Shown here: in pieces, positions 28,847 through 36,864 of the stretch
Layout: every line of letters begins with the position of its first letter
Numbering within the stretch: position 1 is the first letter of the stretch
Assembly: GCA_016182845.1 (NCBI GenBank)
Contig: JACPFT010000017.1
Span: forward strand, 124,001-188,000
Source: Gammaproteobacteria bacterium
Lineage (GTDB): Bacteria; Pseudomonadota; Gammaproteobacteria; Enterobacterales; Permianibacteraceae
Length of the DNA: 64,000 bases
Direction: 5' to 3'
Position numbers and translations under genes: made by a program
The notes under the pieces: model-generated
What the model was told of the DNA's origin: nothing
The model's database searches: none
Seen by the model: the letters and a program-made list of their open reading frames with translations, nothing else

Positions 28847-31270
28847 TTAAATCGGCGCGCCCGGCGGGATCGCCGGCTTGGCGCGGGGCTTGTAGCGGCC
28901 CGGCTCCCTGAGGGCCAGGTTGATGGCGGCCGCCGCCTCGCGGGCATTATCACCCCAGAGGCCCTCGCCGTCCTGTCTTTCCAGCTGCTTGGCCCATCGC
29001 GCCAGGCGCTGGCGCAGCTGGGCCTCGGCGGGAGCATGCAGCTCATGCCCATCCAGGAGGCCCAGCAGCCCGTCCAGCACCACCCAATTGGCCGCCAGCT
29101 GCACCGCCGCGCCACCCGGCGCCGGCAGGGAGTCCGGCTCTCGGCCCCAGGTGCCATCGAACAAAGCGTCCAAGGTCTCGCCCAGGCCCAGCTGGGCCGG
29201 GTCGGCGGCCTCCTGCCAGGCCAGGCGGTTCAGGCGCGCCGGGTCCAACAGGTACTGGCTGGCCTGGGCAGCGGCCGACTCCACCGCCGCCAGGGCGTCG
29301 AAGAGCGGCGCCGTCTTGGTGGCGAAATATTCCCGGCCCCGGGCGTGGCCATAGGCCGGCGGCGTCATGAGCTTGAGCACGTGCTCCGGCAGGGCCAGCT
29401 CCTCGGCGCTCAGGGCCGCCAGCACCCGCTGCAATGCCGCGCGCTGGCGCTCGGGCGGGACGCTCTGCGTGCCCGCCGGCGTGTCGCCGGCCAGGCCATA
29501 GCGGTAGCTGGCGCCGCCCATGAGCCGGGCCACGGCCTCCAACTGGTAACGGTGCAGCAGATAGACCGGTGCCAGGCGCGCCTCCAGCTCGCCCAACTGG
29601 CGTTCCGGCGGCAGGACCGCCGTGGAGAAACCGGCCAGGGCCGTGCGGCGCAGGCCCATCAGGGCATCGAAGCTGGCCACCGAATCCGGGCCGAAGTCCC
29701 AGAGCAGGCCGTCCGGATGGGCATCGCCGGGGCCGCGCGCATCGGCGTCGCTGACGTAACCCAGGCCATCCCTGGCCGCCTGGGCGCGCAGGGCGGCGAG
29801 ACCGGTGGCCTCCTGCCCGGCCGGGAACTGGCCGTAGGCATGTTTCACCGCGAACCGGTCCCAGGGCCCGAGGCCGACGCCATAGGCTTCGGCCAGCTGG
29901 GGGCGGCCCTGGGCGTCGACGCGGATCAGCGGATGGGGATAGTCCATGACCGAGCCGTTGCCGCCCCGGCTGGATGCGAAGTTATGGGCAAATCCCAGGG
30001 TGTGGCCCACCTCGTGGGCCGCCAGCTGGCGCAACCGCGCCAGGGCCATGGCCTCGGCGGCGGCCTTGAGCGCCGCCTCGTCCGGCTTGCCATAGGGGGC
30101 GAGCAGGCTCTCGGCGATGAGGATGTCCTGGCGCACGCGCTGGCTGCCCAAGGTCACCGCGCCCTTGAGGATCTCGCCGGTGCGCGGATCGGCGACGAAG
30201 GCGCCGTAGGACCAGCCGCGCGTGGCGCGATGCACCCACTGGATCGTGTTGTAGCGGATGTCCATGGGGTCCACGCCCTCGGGCAGGAGCTCGACCCGGT
30301 AGGCGTCCTGGAACCCGGCGGCCTCGAAGGCTTTCTCCCACCAGCGCGCCCCGTCCAGGAGGGCCGAGCGCACCGGCTCGGGCGTGCCCCGATCCAGGTA
30401 GAAGACGATGGGTTTCTTGACCGGGCTGGGGGCCGCGCCGGGCTCGGTCTTGTCCAGGCGGAAGCGCGCCTGGTAGCGCGTGTCCAGGCTCGCGGCCAGG
30501 GGCGTGGCGAAGTCGTAGAAGCTCAGGTCGAAGCCGCCCGAGGCCGGGTGATAGGGGCGCGGCTGGAAACCTTCCTTCGGCAGGCGCACGAAGCTCAGGT
30601 GCTGGCGCAGGGACAGGCTGGTGGCGTCCATGGCCACCTGCTGCACGAACTCGCCCTCCCCCGGGCCGGCGAAGCTCAGCAGCGCCTCCAACTCGGTGTT
30701 GTCGGGGAAGCTCTTGGCATGCTCCAGGAGCGGCGCGCTGCGCTCCTTGTCCACGGCATAGGCCCCCTGCTTACTGCCCGCCAGGCGCGCGGCGATGCCG
30801 TGACGGTCGGCCAGCAGGAAGGGGGTGAAATCCACCAAAAACCCACCCTTCTCCTCCGCGAGGATCTCCCCGGCCCAGAGCACCGACTCGGCGAAGGCCT
30901 CGCGCACCGCCGCCCGCTCCTCGGGCGCATCCGACAGGGCGCGGAAACGGGTATTGGGCTGCACCAACAGCAGGCGCTTGCCGATGCGCCGGAACTCCAC
31001 CAGGCGCGGCTCGCCGCCCTGACCCCGATCCAGGCCCACGTCGTTGGAGCCCAAGCCATAGGGCAGGGAGGACAGCATCAAGAGCGGCGTATCCAGCTCG
31101 TCCACGCCCAGCAGCACCCGGCCCTTGGCCTGGTCCCGGTAGACGTCCAGGAGGCCGGGCTGGGCCTGTGTTCCCTTTGTCAGTTCGGCATAGCTCGCCG
31201 CGAGGACCGGCGAGGCCGCCAGCCACAGGCCGCCCAGGGCCAGGGCCCCTATCCCCATGTTCATGCTCAT
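28847..31270 (-). CDS. Exported metzincin-like zinc metalloprotease (DUF5117/DUF4953 type)
   Basis: This 807-aa protein has a signal peptide (MSMNMGIGALALGG to SPVLAAS). The zinc site HEVGHTLGFAH fits the metzincin pattern HExxHxxGxxH exactly, with SVMDYP downstream as a Met-turn. The N-terminal half carries the LVDFTPFLLAD and LRQHLSFVRLP segments usual in these large zinc-dependent proteases. I start at the ATG at 31270 because CAGGGA precedes it; an in-frame GTG further upstream is weaker. No natural substrate is known for most members. It leads an operon with a GST and a hydrolase, 25 bp apart from the GST. Confidence 0.88.
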   Translation of the reverse strand: MSMNMGIGALALGGLWLAASPVLAASYAELTKGTQAQPGLLDVYRDQAKGRVLLGVDELDTPLLMLSSLPYGLGSNDVGLDRGQGGEPRLVEFRRIGKRLLLVQPNTRFRALSDAPEERAAVREAFAESVLWAGEILAEEKGGFLVDFTPFLLADRHGIAARLAGSKQGAYAVDKERSAPLLEHAKSFPDNTELEALLSFAGPGEGEFVQQVAMDATSLSLRQHLSFVRLPKEGFQPRPYHPASGGFDLSFYDFATPLAASLDTRYQARFRLDKTEPGAAPSPVKKPIVFYLDRGTPEPVRSALLDGARWWEKAFEAAGFQDAYRVELLPEGVDPMDIRYNTIQWVHRATRGWSYGAFVADPRTGEILKGAVTLGSQRVRQDILIAESLLAPYGKPDEAALKAAAEAMALARLRQLAAHEVGHTLGFAHNFASSRGGNGSVMDYPHPLIRVDAQGRPQLAEAYGVGLGPWDRFAVKHAYGQFPAGQEATGLAALRAQAARDGLGYVSDADARGPGDAHPDGLLWDFGPDSVASFDALMGLRRTALAGFSTAVLPPERQLGELEARLAPVYLLHRYQLEAVARLMGGASYRYGLAGDTPAGTQSVPPERQRAALQRVLAALSAEELALPEHVLKLMTPPAYGHARGREYFATKTAPLFDALAAVESAAAQASQYLLDPARLNRLAWQEAADPAQLGLGETLDALFDGTWGREPDSLPAPGGAAVQLAANWVVLDGLLGLLDGHELHAPAEAQLRQRLARWAKQLERQDGEGLWGDNAREAAAAINLALREPGRYKPRAKPAIPPGAPI

Positions 31271-31367
31271 GATTCCCTGCCCGCGCAAAACTCCTTTTAT
31301 AGCCTTAGGGCCGCCTCGGATATAGGCAATAAGCGACTCATTTGTCAGTAAAATTCCAAAAACGGCC

Positions 31368-32264
31368 TCAGCCTTCCGGCATGGCCAGGTGCGCCACGAG
31401 CAGATCCCTCAGGCGCCGCGCCGCCCGTCCCGGGGCCGGCTCCCGGCGCAGCACCAGCTGGGGCGTGAAGGCATAGCGCCCGCCGCCCTCGAAGGGCAGG
31501 ACGATGAGCGCGCCCTGGGCCAGCTCCTCCCGGACCAGGAACTCCGGAAGCCAGCCGAAGCCCAGGCCCATGGCGATGGCGGCCTTCTTGTTGTGGAAAT
31601 CGCTCATGAAAAACACGCGATCGCCGCCGAACAGGCGCTTATCGCGCGGCTCGCCGGCCTCCCGGGCCGAGTCGTGCACACTCAGCTCCACGGCCTGGCG
31701 CAGGTCCATGAGGCTCACGGCAGCCAGGGCCGCCAGGGGATGCTCCCGGGCCGCGCAGAGCACCGCCTCGTAAGCCGGCAGGGCCGTCGCCTCCAGGCTG
31801 GCCTCCGGCCGGTAGTCCTTGACCAGCATCATCTGCGCCTGGTCCTGCTCGAAGCGCCATTGCACGCCGCGCCGGTACTCCACCTTCACCTGGATGCGCG
31901 TCGGCACGCCCTCGTCGGCCATCTGCTTCAGGGCCGCCATGATCGGCGCCTGGGGCAGGATGCCGTCGACGACCAGAGCCAGCTCCCCCTCCCAACCCTG
32001 GCGCAGCTCCTCGGCGGTGCGCGCCAGGCGCTCGGCCTGGTCCAGGAGGGCACGGCCCTCGCGCCAGATGCGCTGCCCGGCGTCGGTCAGGCGGGCGCGG
32101 TGCTGGCTGCGGTCGAAGAGGGCTAGCCCCAGGGCGTCCTCCAGCTTACGCACCTGGTAGCTCACCGCCGACTGGGCCTTGTGCAAGCGCGTCGCGGCGG
32201 CGGCGAAGCTGCCCTCGCGCAGGATGCAGTCCAGGACTTCCAGGGCGTCCAGATCGATGCGCAT
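31368..32264 (-). CDS. LysR-family transcriptional regulator
   Basis: This 298-aa regulator has an N-terminal winged helix (LDALEVLDCILREGSFAAAA, then KAQSAVSYQVRKLEDALG) and a substrate-binding domain at about 90-290. I start at the ATG at 32264; a longer reading to 32336 lacks family support. It is divergent from the homogentisate dioxygenase gene across 174 bp, the classic LysR arrangement. It may control homogentisate/phenylalanine catabolism (inference). The co-inducer is not predictable from sequence. Confidence 0.9.
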   Translation of the reverse strand: MRIDLDALEVLDCILREGSFAAAATRLHKAQSAVSYQVRKLEDALGLALFDRSQHRARLTDAGQRIWREGRALLDQAERLARTAEELRQGWEGELALVVDGILPQAPIMAALKQMADEGVPTRIQVKVEYRRGVQWRFEQDQAQMMLVKDYRPEASLEATALPAYEAVLCAAREHPLAALAAVSLMDLRQAVELSVHDSAREAGEPRDKRLFGGDRVFFMSDFHNKKAAIAMGLGFGWLPEFLVREELAQGALIVLPFEGGGRYAFTPQLVLRREPAPGRAARRLRDLLVAHLAMPEG

Positions 32265-32361
32265 GGGCTTGTGTTCTCCATCGAAGCAAACCAGAACCGG
32301 GTGTATTGAGCGGCGCCCAGGCGTCCGCTCGAACACACTATCAATAATTCAGATAAACACC

Positions 32362-32384
32362 CTCAGAAAATTATAATTTCTTTC
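32362..32384. promoter_or_regulatory. Candidate LysR operator in the divergent promoter
   Basis: AGAAAATTATAATTTCT (32365-32381) is a near-palindrome in the AT-rich gap between the LysR gene and the homogentisate dioxygenase gene, placed where a LysR protein would bind. It could instead be plain promoter AT-richness. Confidence 0.35.
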
Positions 32385-32438
32385 GATTAAAGCTAGCCCT
32401 AGCATCGACGCCATAACCACACGTAAACTAGGGTTTTT

Positions 32439-33536
32439 ATGTACTACAGCAAGGGCCGCGTCACCCGCCAGGCGCATGTCGATGTCCCGGACGGCCTGTT
32501 CGAAGAGGAATACGCCCGCGACGGCTTCTTCGGCCGGGTCAGCCACCTCTACCGCGACCAGCCGCCGGTGGCCTGGAGCGCCATTGAGGGCGAGCTGCGC
32601 CCCGAAGCCCTGCACTTGGCCGACCTGCCGGGCCTGAAGGCCGGCGACTACCTAGAGGGCCGCACGGTCTTCCTCGCCAATGCCGATATCCAGATCGGCA
32701 TGAGCCGCTTAGCCAGCGCCATGCCCTATTATTTCCGCAACGCCGACGCCGACGAATGCCTGTTCGTGCACCGGGGCGAAGGCCGCTTGGAAACCGATTT
32801 CGGCCCCCTCAACTACGAAACCGGCGACTACCTGGTGATCCCGCGCGGCACGGTCTACCGCTTCGTGCCGGCCGCCGAGACCGAGCTGCTCACCATCGAA
32901 TCCTCCGGCGAGATCTCCATTCCCGACCGCGGCCCCCTGGGACCCCATGCCCTCTTCGATCTCAATGTCATCACCGTGCCCAGCCCCGACCCGGACAGCC
33001 TGGAGCGCGATCGCCCCTGGGACTTGAAGATCAAGCGCTTAGGCCGGCTCACCACGGTGACCTACCCCTTCAACCCCATCACCACCGTCGGCTGGCGCGG
33101 CGATCTGACGGTCTGGCAGCTCAATATCCGCGACATCCGCCCGGTGATGAGCGAGCGCTACCACCTACCGCCCACGGCCCATATCACCTTCAAGCTCAAG
33201 AACGCGGTGATCTGCACCTTCCTGCCCCGCAGCCTGGAAAACGGCGACCCGGGCGCCATGAAAGTGCCCTTCTACCATTCCAACATCGACTTCGACGAGG
33301 TCCTGTTCTACCACGAAGGCGACTTCTTCTCCCGCGCCGGCATCGCCCCGGGCATGGCCACCTTCCATCCCCAGGGCATACACCACGGCCCCCACCCCAA
33401 GGCCATCGCCGCCGCCAAGGCCAAGCGGGAAACCAACGAGAAGGCCGTGATGATCGACACGCGCTACCCGCTGGAACTGACCGCCGCCGGAAAGGCCGTG
33501 CGCTGGCTGGATTACTGGAAGAGCTGGAGCGAGTGA
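32439..33536 (+). CDS. hmgA: Homogentisate 1,2-dioxygenase, short form
   Basis: This 365-aa cupin-fold iron enzyme cleaves the homogentisate ring to maleylacetoacetate. Visible motifs are GDYLVIPRGTVYRF in the N-domain, and FDEVLFYHEGDFFSRAG followed by FHPQGIHHGPHPKA, where the iron ligands cluster. It is shorter than the common form of about 430 aa and belongs to the shorter bacterial group, so another ring-cleaving cupin is a small possibility. Its place next to hpd and phhA supports the call. No fumarylacetoacetase or maleylacetoacetate isomerase gene is in the window. Confidence 0.85.
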   Translation: MYYSKGRVTRQAHVDVPDGLFEEEYARDGFFGRVSHLYRDQPPVAWSAIEGELRPEALHLADLPGLKAGDYLEGRTVFLANADIQIGMSRLASAMPYYFRNADADECLFVHRGEGRLETDFGPLNYETGDYLVIPRGTVYRFVPAAETELLTIESSGEISIPDRGPLGPHALFDLNVITVPSPDPDSLERDRPWDLKIKRLGRLTTVTYPFNPITTVGWRGDLTVWQLNIRDIRPVMSERYHLPPTAHITFKLKNAVICTFLPRSLENGDPGAMKVPFYHSNIDFDEVLFYHEGDFFSRAGIAPGMATFHPQGIHHGPHPKAIAAAKAKRETNEKAVMIDTRYPLELTAAGKAVRWLDYWKSWSE

Positions 33537-33545
33537 GCCTTAAGG

Positions 33546-33612
33546 TCCGTTCGCCCTGAGTAGGGCGCCCTTCGACAGGCTCAGGACAGGCTGCGCCCGT
33601 ATCGAAGGGTCG
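33546..33612. repeat. Intergenic repeat, CCGTTCG / TCGAAGG family
   Basis: CCGTTCGCCCTGAGTAGGGC, CCCTTCGACAGGCTCAGGAC, then GTATCGAAGGGTCGTTCTGA: a composite copy between hmgA and hpd. Confidence 0.8.
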
Positions 33613-33738
33613 TTCTGAACCTATCGCAGGGACCAGGGCGTAACAGCAAATAGCCGCCAATTGATCGAAATCAAGCGTCCATCCGAAAGCCTTGCCTAGG
33701 CTGCGAACATAGGCGCGCTCTGTCCGCCGGAGATTGAT

Positions 33739-34776
33739 ATGACCACGAATGAAAACCCCCTAGGCCTGCGCGGTATCGAATTCACCGAGTTCGCCAGCCT
33801 GAACAGCGATTTCATGGACCAGGTGTTCACCGCCTTCGGCTTTTCCCTGCTGAAAAGCCATAAGAGCAAGGACATCCTCTACTACAACCAAAACGACATC
33901 CACTTCCTGCTCAACCGGGAAAAACAGGGCTACTCGCGGCGCTTCACCGAGGCCCACGGCCCGGCCATCGCGTCCATGGGCTGGCGCGTCGACGACGCCG
34001 ACTTCGCCCTCGTCGAAGCCGTCAAACGCGGCGCCCGCGCCGCCTCGGACGCCGACAAGGACCTGCCCTACCCGGCCATCTACGGGATCGGCGACAGCCT
34101 GATCTATTTCATCGACCGCTTCGGTCTCAAGGGCAGCATCTACGACGAGGATTTCCTGGCCCTGGACGCGCCGCGCCGCGTGCCCGACATGGGCTTCATC
34201 GCCGTCGACCACCTGACCAATAACGTCTACAAGGGCACGATGCAGACCTGGGCGGATTTTTATAAAAACGTCTTCGGCTTCACCGAGGTCCGCTATTTCG
34301 ACATACGCGGCGTCGCCACCGGCCTCGTTTCCTACGCCCTGCGCTCCCCGGACGGCAGCTTCTGCATCCCCATCAACGAGGGCTCGGAGGAAAAATCCCA
34401 GATCGAGGAATATCTGCGCGACTACCACGGCCCCGGCGTGCAACACCTGGCCTTCCTCACCGAGGACATCCTCGGATCCCTGGACAAACTGGATCGCAAG
34501 ACCATCGAAACCCTGGACATCGCCCCGGAGTATTACGCGGAAGTCTTCGAGCGCGTGCCCGGCGTCGTCGAGGATCACGAGCGCATCCAGGCGCACCAGG
34601 TCCTCGTCGACGGCGACGAGCGCGGCTATTTATTGCAGATCTTCACCAAGAACCTGTTCGGCCCGATCTTCATCGAGATCATCCAGCGCGTGCACAACCA
34701 GGGCTTCGGCGAAGGCAACTTCAAGGCCCTGTTCGAGTCCATCGAGCGGGACCAGGCAAGGCGCGGCGTGCTTTAA
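33739..34776 (+). CDS. hpd: 4-hydroxyphenylpyruvate dioxygenase
   Basis: This 345-aa iron enzyme converts 4-hydroxyphenylpyruvate to homogentisate. Two vicinal-oxygen-chelate halves are visible. Iron-binding His residues are in FIAVDHLTNNV and GVQHLAFLTEDI, and the Glu is in the C-terminal segment GPIFIEIIQRV. The ending (NQGFGEGNFKALFESIERDQ) is typical of bacterial HPPD. GGAGATTGAT precedes the ATG. It supplies the substrate of the enzyme encoded just upstream. Confidence 0.96.
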   Translation: MTTNENPLGLRGIEFTEFASLNSDFMDQVFTAFGFSLLKSHKSKDILYYNQNDIHFLLNREKQGYSRRFTEAHGPAIASMGWRVDDADFALVEAVKRGARAASDADKDLPYPAIYGIGDSLIYFIDRFGLKGSIYDEDFLALDAPRRVPDMGFIAVDHLTNNVYKGTMQTWADFYKNVFGFTEVRYFDIRGVATGLVSYALRSPDGSFCIPINEGSEEKSQIEEYLRDYHGPGVQHLAFLTEDILGSLDKLDRKTIETLDIAPEYYAEVFERVPGVVEDHERIQAHQVLVDGDERGYLLQIFTKNLFGPIFIEIIQRVHNQGFGEGNFKALFESIERDQARRGVL

Positions 34777-34800
34777 GTAACTCATTGTCTCACCGTCATA

Positions 34801-34840
34801 CCCGCCCTTCGACCTGGCTCAGGACAGGTCGAAGGGCGGG
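34801..34840. repeat. Hairpin repeat after hpd
   Basis: CCCGCCCTTCGACCTG and its complement CAGGTCGAAGGGCGGG enclose GCTCAGGA. It belongs to the TCGAAGG repeat family and could end or protect the hpd message before phhA, 54 bp on. Confidence 0.7.
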
Positions 34841-34893
34841 TATGACGGGAATTAAGAGTCATTAGCCAGGAAAGGCAACGCGAGAAAACCGTT

Positions 34894-35721
34894 ATGAAAG
34901 CCACCAGCTACACCGCCAGAACCCCGGACGTTCACGGCTATGTCGATTACAGCGCCGAGGAAAACCAGACCTGGGCCTTCCTCTACGAGCGGCAGATGAA
35001 GCTCATCGCCGACCGGGCCTGCGACGAATTCCTCAAGGGCCTGGAGGTCTTGCAGCTGACGCCGGACCGCGTGCCGCAACTGCCGGACGTGAACCGGAAC
35101 CTGTCCGCCGCCACCGGCTGGGAAGTGGCCGCCGTGCCCGCCCTCATCCCCTTCGGGGCCTTCTTCGAACTCCTGGCCAATCGCCGCTTCCCCGCCGCCA
35201 CCTTTATCCGCCGACCCGAGCATATCGACTATTTGCAGGAACCGGATATCTTCCACGAGATCTTCGGCCACGGCCCGTTGCTGACCGATCCCGTGTTCGC
35301 GGATTTCTGCCAGGCCTATGGCAAGCTGGGCCTGGCCGCCAGCAAGCCCGAGCGCGTCTACCTAGCGCGGCTGTTCTGGTTCACCGTGGAATTCGGCCTC
35401 ATCGAGACGGCCAAGGGCCGGCGCATCTATGGCGCCGGCATCCTGTCCTCGAAAGGCGAAAGCGTCTATGCCCTGGACTCGGAACTGCCGGAACGCCGGC
35501 CCTTCGAGCTCATGACCGCCCTGCGCACCCCCTACCGCATCGACATCTTCCAGACCGTCTACTACGCGATCCGCGATTTCCGGCAGATCTTCGAGGTTAT
35601 GAACGCGGATCTCCTGCCGGCGATCGCCGAGGCCATGGTCCTGGGCGATTTCCCGCCCACCTATCCACCGAAAACGCCGCCCGCGCCGGTGGAAGCCGAG
35701 CGCAAGACTCACGTCTGCTGA
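34894..35721 (+). CDS. phhA: Phenylalanine 4-monooxygenase
   Basis: This 275-aa pterin-dependent enzyme makes tyrosine from phenylalanine. The iron site is HEIFGHGPLL (two His) plus the Glu in VEFGLIE; RRPEHIDYLQEPDIF precedes it, as in bacterial PhhA. It uses tetrahydropterin, yet no pterin carbinolamine dehydratase (phhB) is adjacent as it is in Pseudomonas. With hpd and the homogentisate dioxygenase it covers phenylalanine to ring opening, apart from the tyrosine aminotransferase step. Confidence 0.96.
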   Translation: MKATSYTARTPDVHGYVDYSAEENQTWAFLYERQMKLIADRACDEFLKGLEVLQLTPDRVPQLPDVNRNLSAATGWEVAAVPALIPFGAFFELLANRRFPAATFIRRPEHIDYLQEPDIFHEIFGHGPLLTDPVFADFCQAYGKLGLAASKPERVYLARLFWFTVEFGLIETAKGRRIYGAGILSSKGESVYALDSELPERRPFELMTALRTPYRIDIFQTVYYAIRDFRQIFEVMNADLLPAIAEAMVLGDFPPTYPPKTPPAPVEAERKTHVC

Positions 35722-35797
35722 AGCCCGCTTGACCGTGATCAGGGCCGCCACCGCGCGCCGGCCCTAGGCTGAGCGCTCCGCAACACCGGAGCGCGCC

Positions 35798-36076
35798 ATG
35801 CCCCATGTTCCCGATGCCCTGTTGGCCCTGAGCCGGCTAGAAACCCCCGGATGCGACATCAGCTTCGCCGCCCGGGAAAACCTGGTCGTGCCCGCCCACC
35901 GCCACGACACCAGCAACCACGTCCTGGTCAGTGAAGGCGTGCTCTACCTGACCCTGGACGGCGTCGAGCGGCCGGTGCGCGCCGGGCAGTGGTGCACGAT
36001 CCCGGCCGGCGCCGAGCATGCCGAACGCTTCGAGGAGCGGACCACCCTGTTGGTGTTCTGGCTGAAGGCGGGGTGA
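35798..36076 (+). CDS. Small cupin-domain protein
   Basis: This 92-aa protein is made almost wholly of one cupin barrel: PAHRHDTSNHVLVSEGVLYLTLDG (with metal-type His residues), then GQWCTIPAGAEHAERF. GGAG precedes the ATG. Function is unknown; such proteins bind small ligands or metals. It follows the phenylalanine block in the same direction and is followed by a second cupin 49 bp later. Confidence 0.8.
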   Translation: MPHVPDALLALSRLETPGCDISFAARENLVVPAHRHDTSNHVLVSEGVLYLTLDGVERPVRAGQWCTIPAGAEHAERFEERTTLLVFWLKAG

Positions 36077-36125
36077 GCGAAATGGGCCTAGGCTTATGCC
36101 AGACCCATGCCGCCCCGGAGGACCC

Positions 36126-36485
36126 ATGCGACCGGGCAATCTGTTCCAGGACCTAGGCCCGCGCCAGGACACTGAACGCGAGGACCCGTTGCTGACCGGG
36201 ACCGGCCTGCGCCTGATGCGCATCCTGTCCTGGGGCCAGGCCTCGCCGCCGGGCTTCTATTACGATCAGGCCGAGGACGAATGGGTGCTCCTGGCCCAGG
36301 GACGGGCGCGGCTGCGCTTCCTGGAGCCGGAGGAATGCCTGGAGCTCGGACCCGGCGACCAGGTGTGGCTTCCAGCCCACCGCCAGCACCGGGTGGACTG
36401 GACCGACCCGCAGCAGGCCTGCGTCTGGCTGGCCCTCTACCTGGCGCCAGGCAGTGCTCAGCCGCCACCGTGCGCCTCGTCGTAA
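36126..36485 (+). CDS. Second small cupin-domain protein
   Basis: This 119-aa single-cupin protein (WGQASPPGFYYDQAEDEWVL, then GDQVWLPAHRQHRVDWTD) resembles the phosphoribosylaminoimidazole-carboxylase-like or ethanolamine-type cupins often left as hypothetical. GGAGG at 36116 selects the ATG at 36126 over an earlier in-frame ATG. Its 3' end overlaps the oppositely oriented hicA-like gene by 28 bp. Confidence 0.78.
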   Translation: MRPGNLFQDLGPRQDTEREDPLLTGTGLRLMRILSWGQASPPGFYYDQAEDEWVLLAQGRARLRFLEPEECLELGPGDQVWLPAHRQHRVDWTDPQQACVWLALYLAPGSAQPPPCASS

Positions 36486-36742
36486 AGCGACAAGGTCACT
36501 CCGGCCCCCGCCAGGCACTCGCGCAGATGCTTGATGTCCTGCTTGCTGCAGACATTGCCGCCGTGAGGATGATGCAGGTAGAACTCGGCCTTGTTGAGCA
36601 GGACGCGGAAACGCGCGCCCTGGGAGGGCTCGACGGTGGCGCCCAGATGGCTGAGCAGGGACTCCACTTCGCGCCAATGGATATTGCTATTGGGCGGATC
36701 GTGGTAGATCGCCGCCAGCAGGTTGCGGTGTTTGTGACTCAT
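36458..36742 (-). CDS. HicA-family toxin-like protein, unpaired
   Basis: This 94-aa protein matches the HicA/YcfA dsRBD-like mRNA interferase family. NIHWREVESLLSHLGATVEP and the His-bearing stretch FYLHHPHGGNV are the key parts, although the usual catalytic GSHH/Y form is altered. No HicB antitoxin gene lies on either side, so it may be a domesticated or antitoxin-free member. It starts at the ATG at 36742, below the glmS terminator, and overlaps the cupin gene tail to tail. Confidence 0.75.
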   Translation of the reverse strand: MSHKHRNLLAAIYHDPPNSNIHWREVESLLSHLGATVEPSQGARFRVLLNKAEFYLHHPHGGNVCSKQDIKHLRECLAGAGVTLSLYDEAHGGG

Positions 36743-36823
36743 GGAGCCCCCCGTTTTTCGACTTGCCCGGATAATGTCAGTGTGGTTTCCAAGTCCGGGC
36801 CTGTCCACGAACCCCAGACAGCA

Positions 36824-36851
36824 AAACACCCGCGCGAGGCGGGTGTTTTTT
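36824..36851 (-). terminator. Bidirectional terminator after glmS
   Basis: A stem of AAACACCCGC with its complement at 36839-36848 and a 5-base loop, with T runs on both strands. It lies just beyond the glmS stop on the minus strand. Confidence 0.85.
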
Positions 36852-36864
36852 CGTCGGATTCGAC

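Noticed and set aside
28820-31351. 843-codon plus-strand open frame opposite the metalloprotease gene
   Set aside because: The minus-strand gene has a signal peptide and a perfect metzincin motif. The plus-strand reading has only Gln/Gly/Arg-rich low-complexity sequence.
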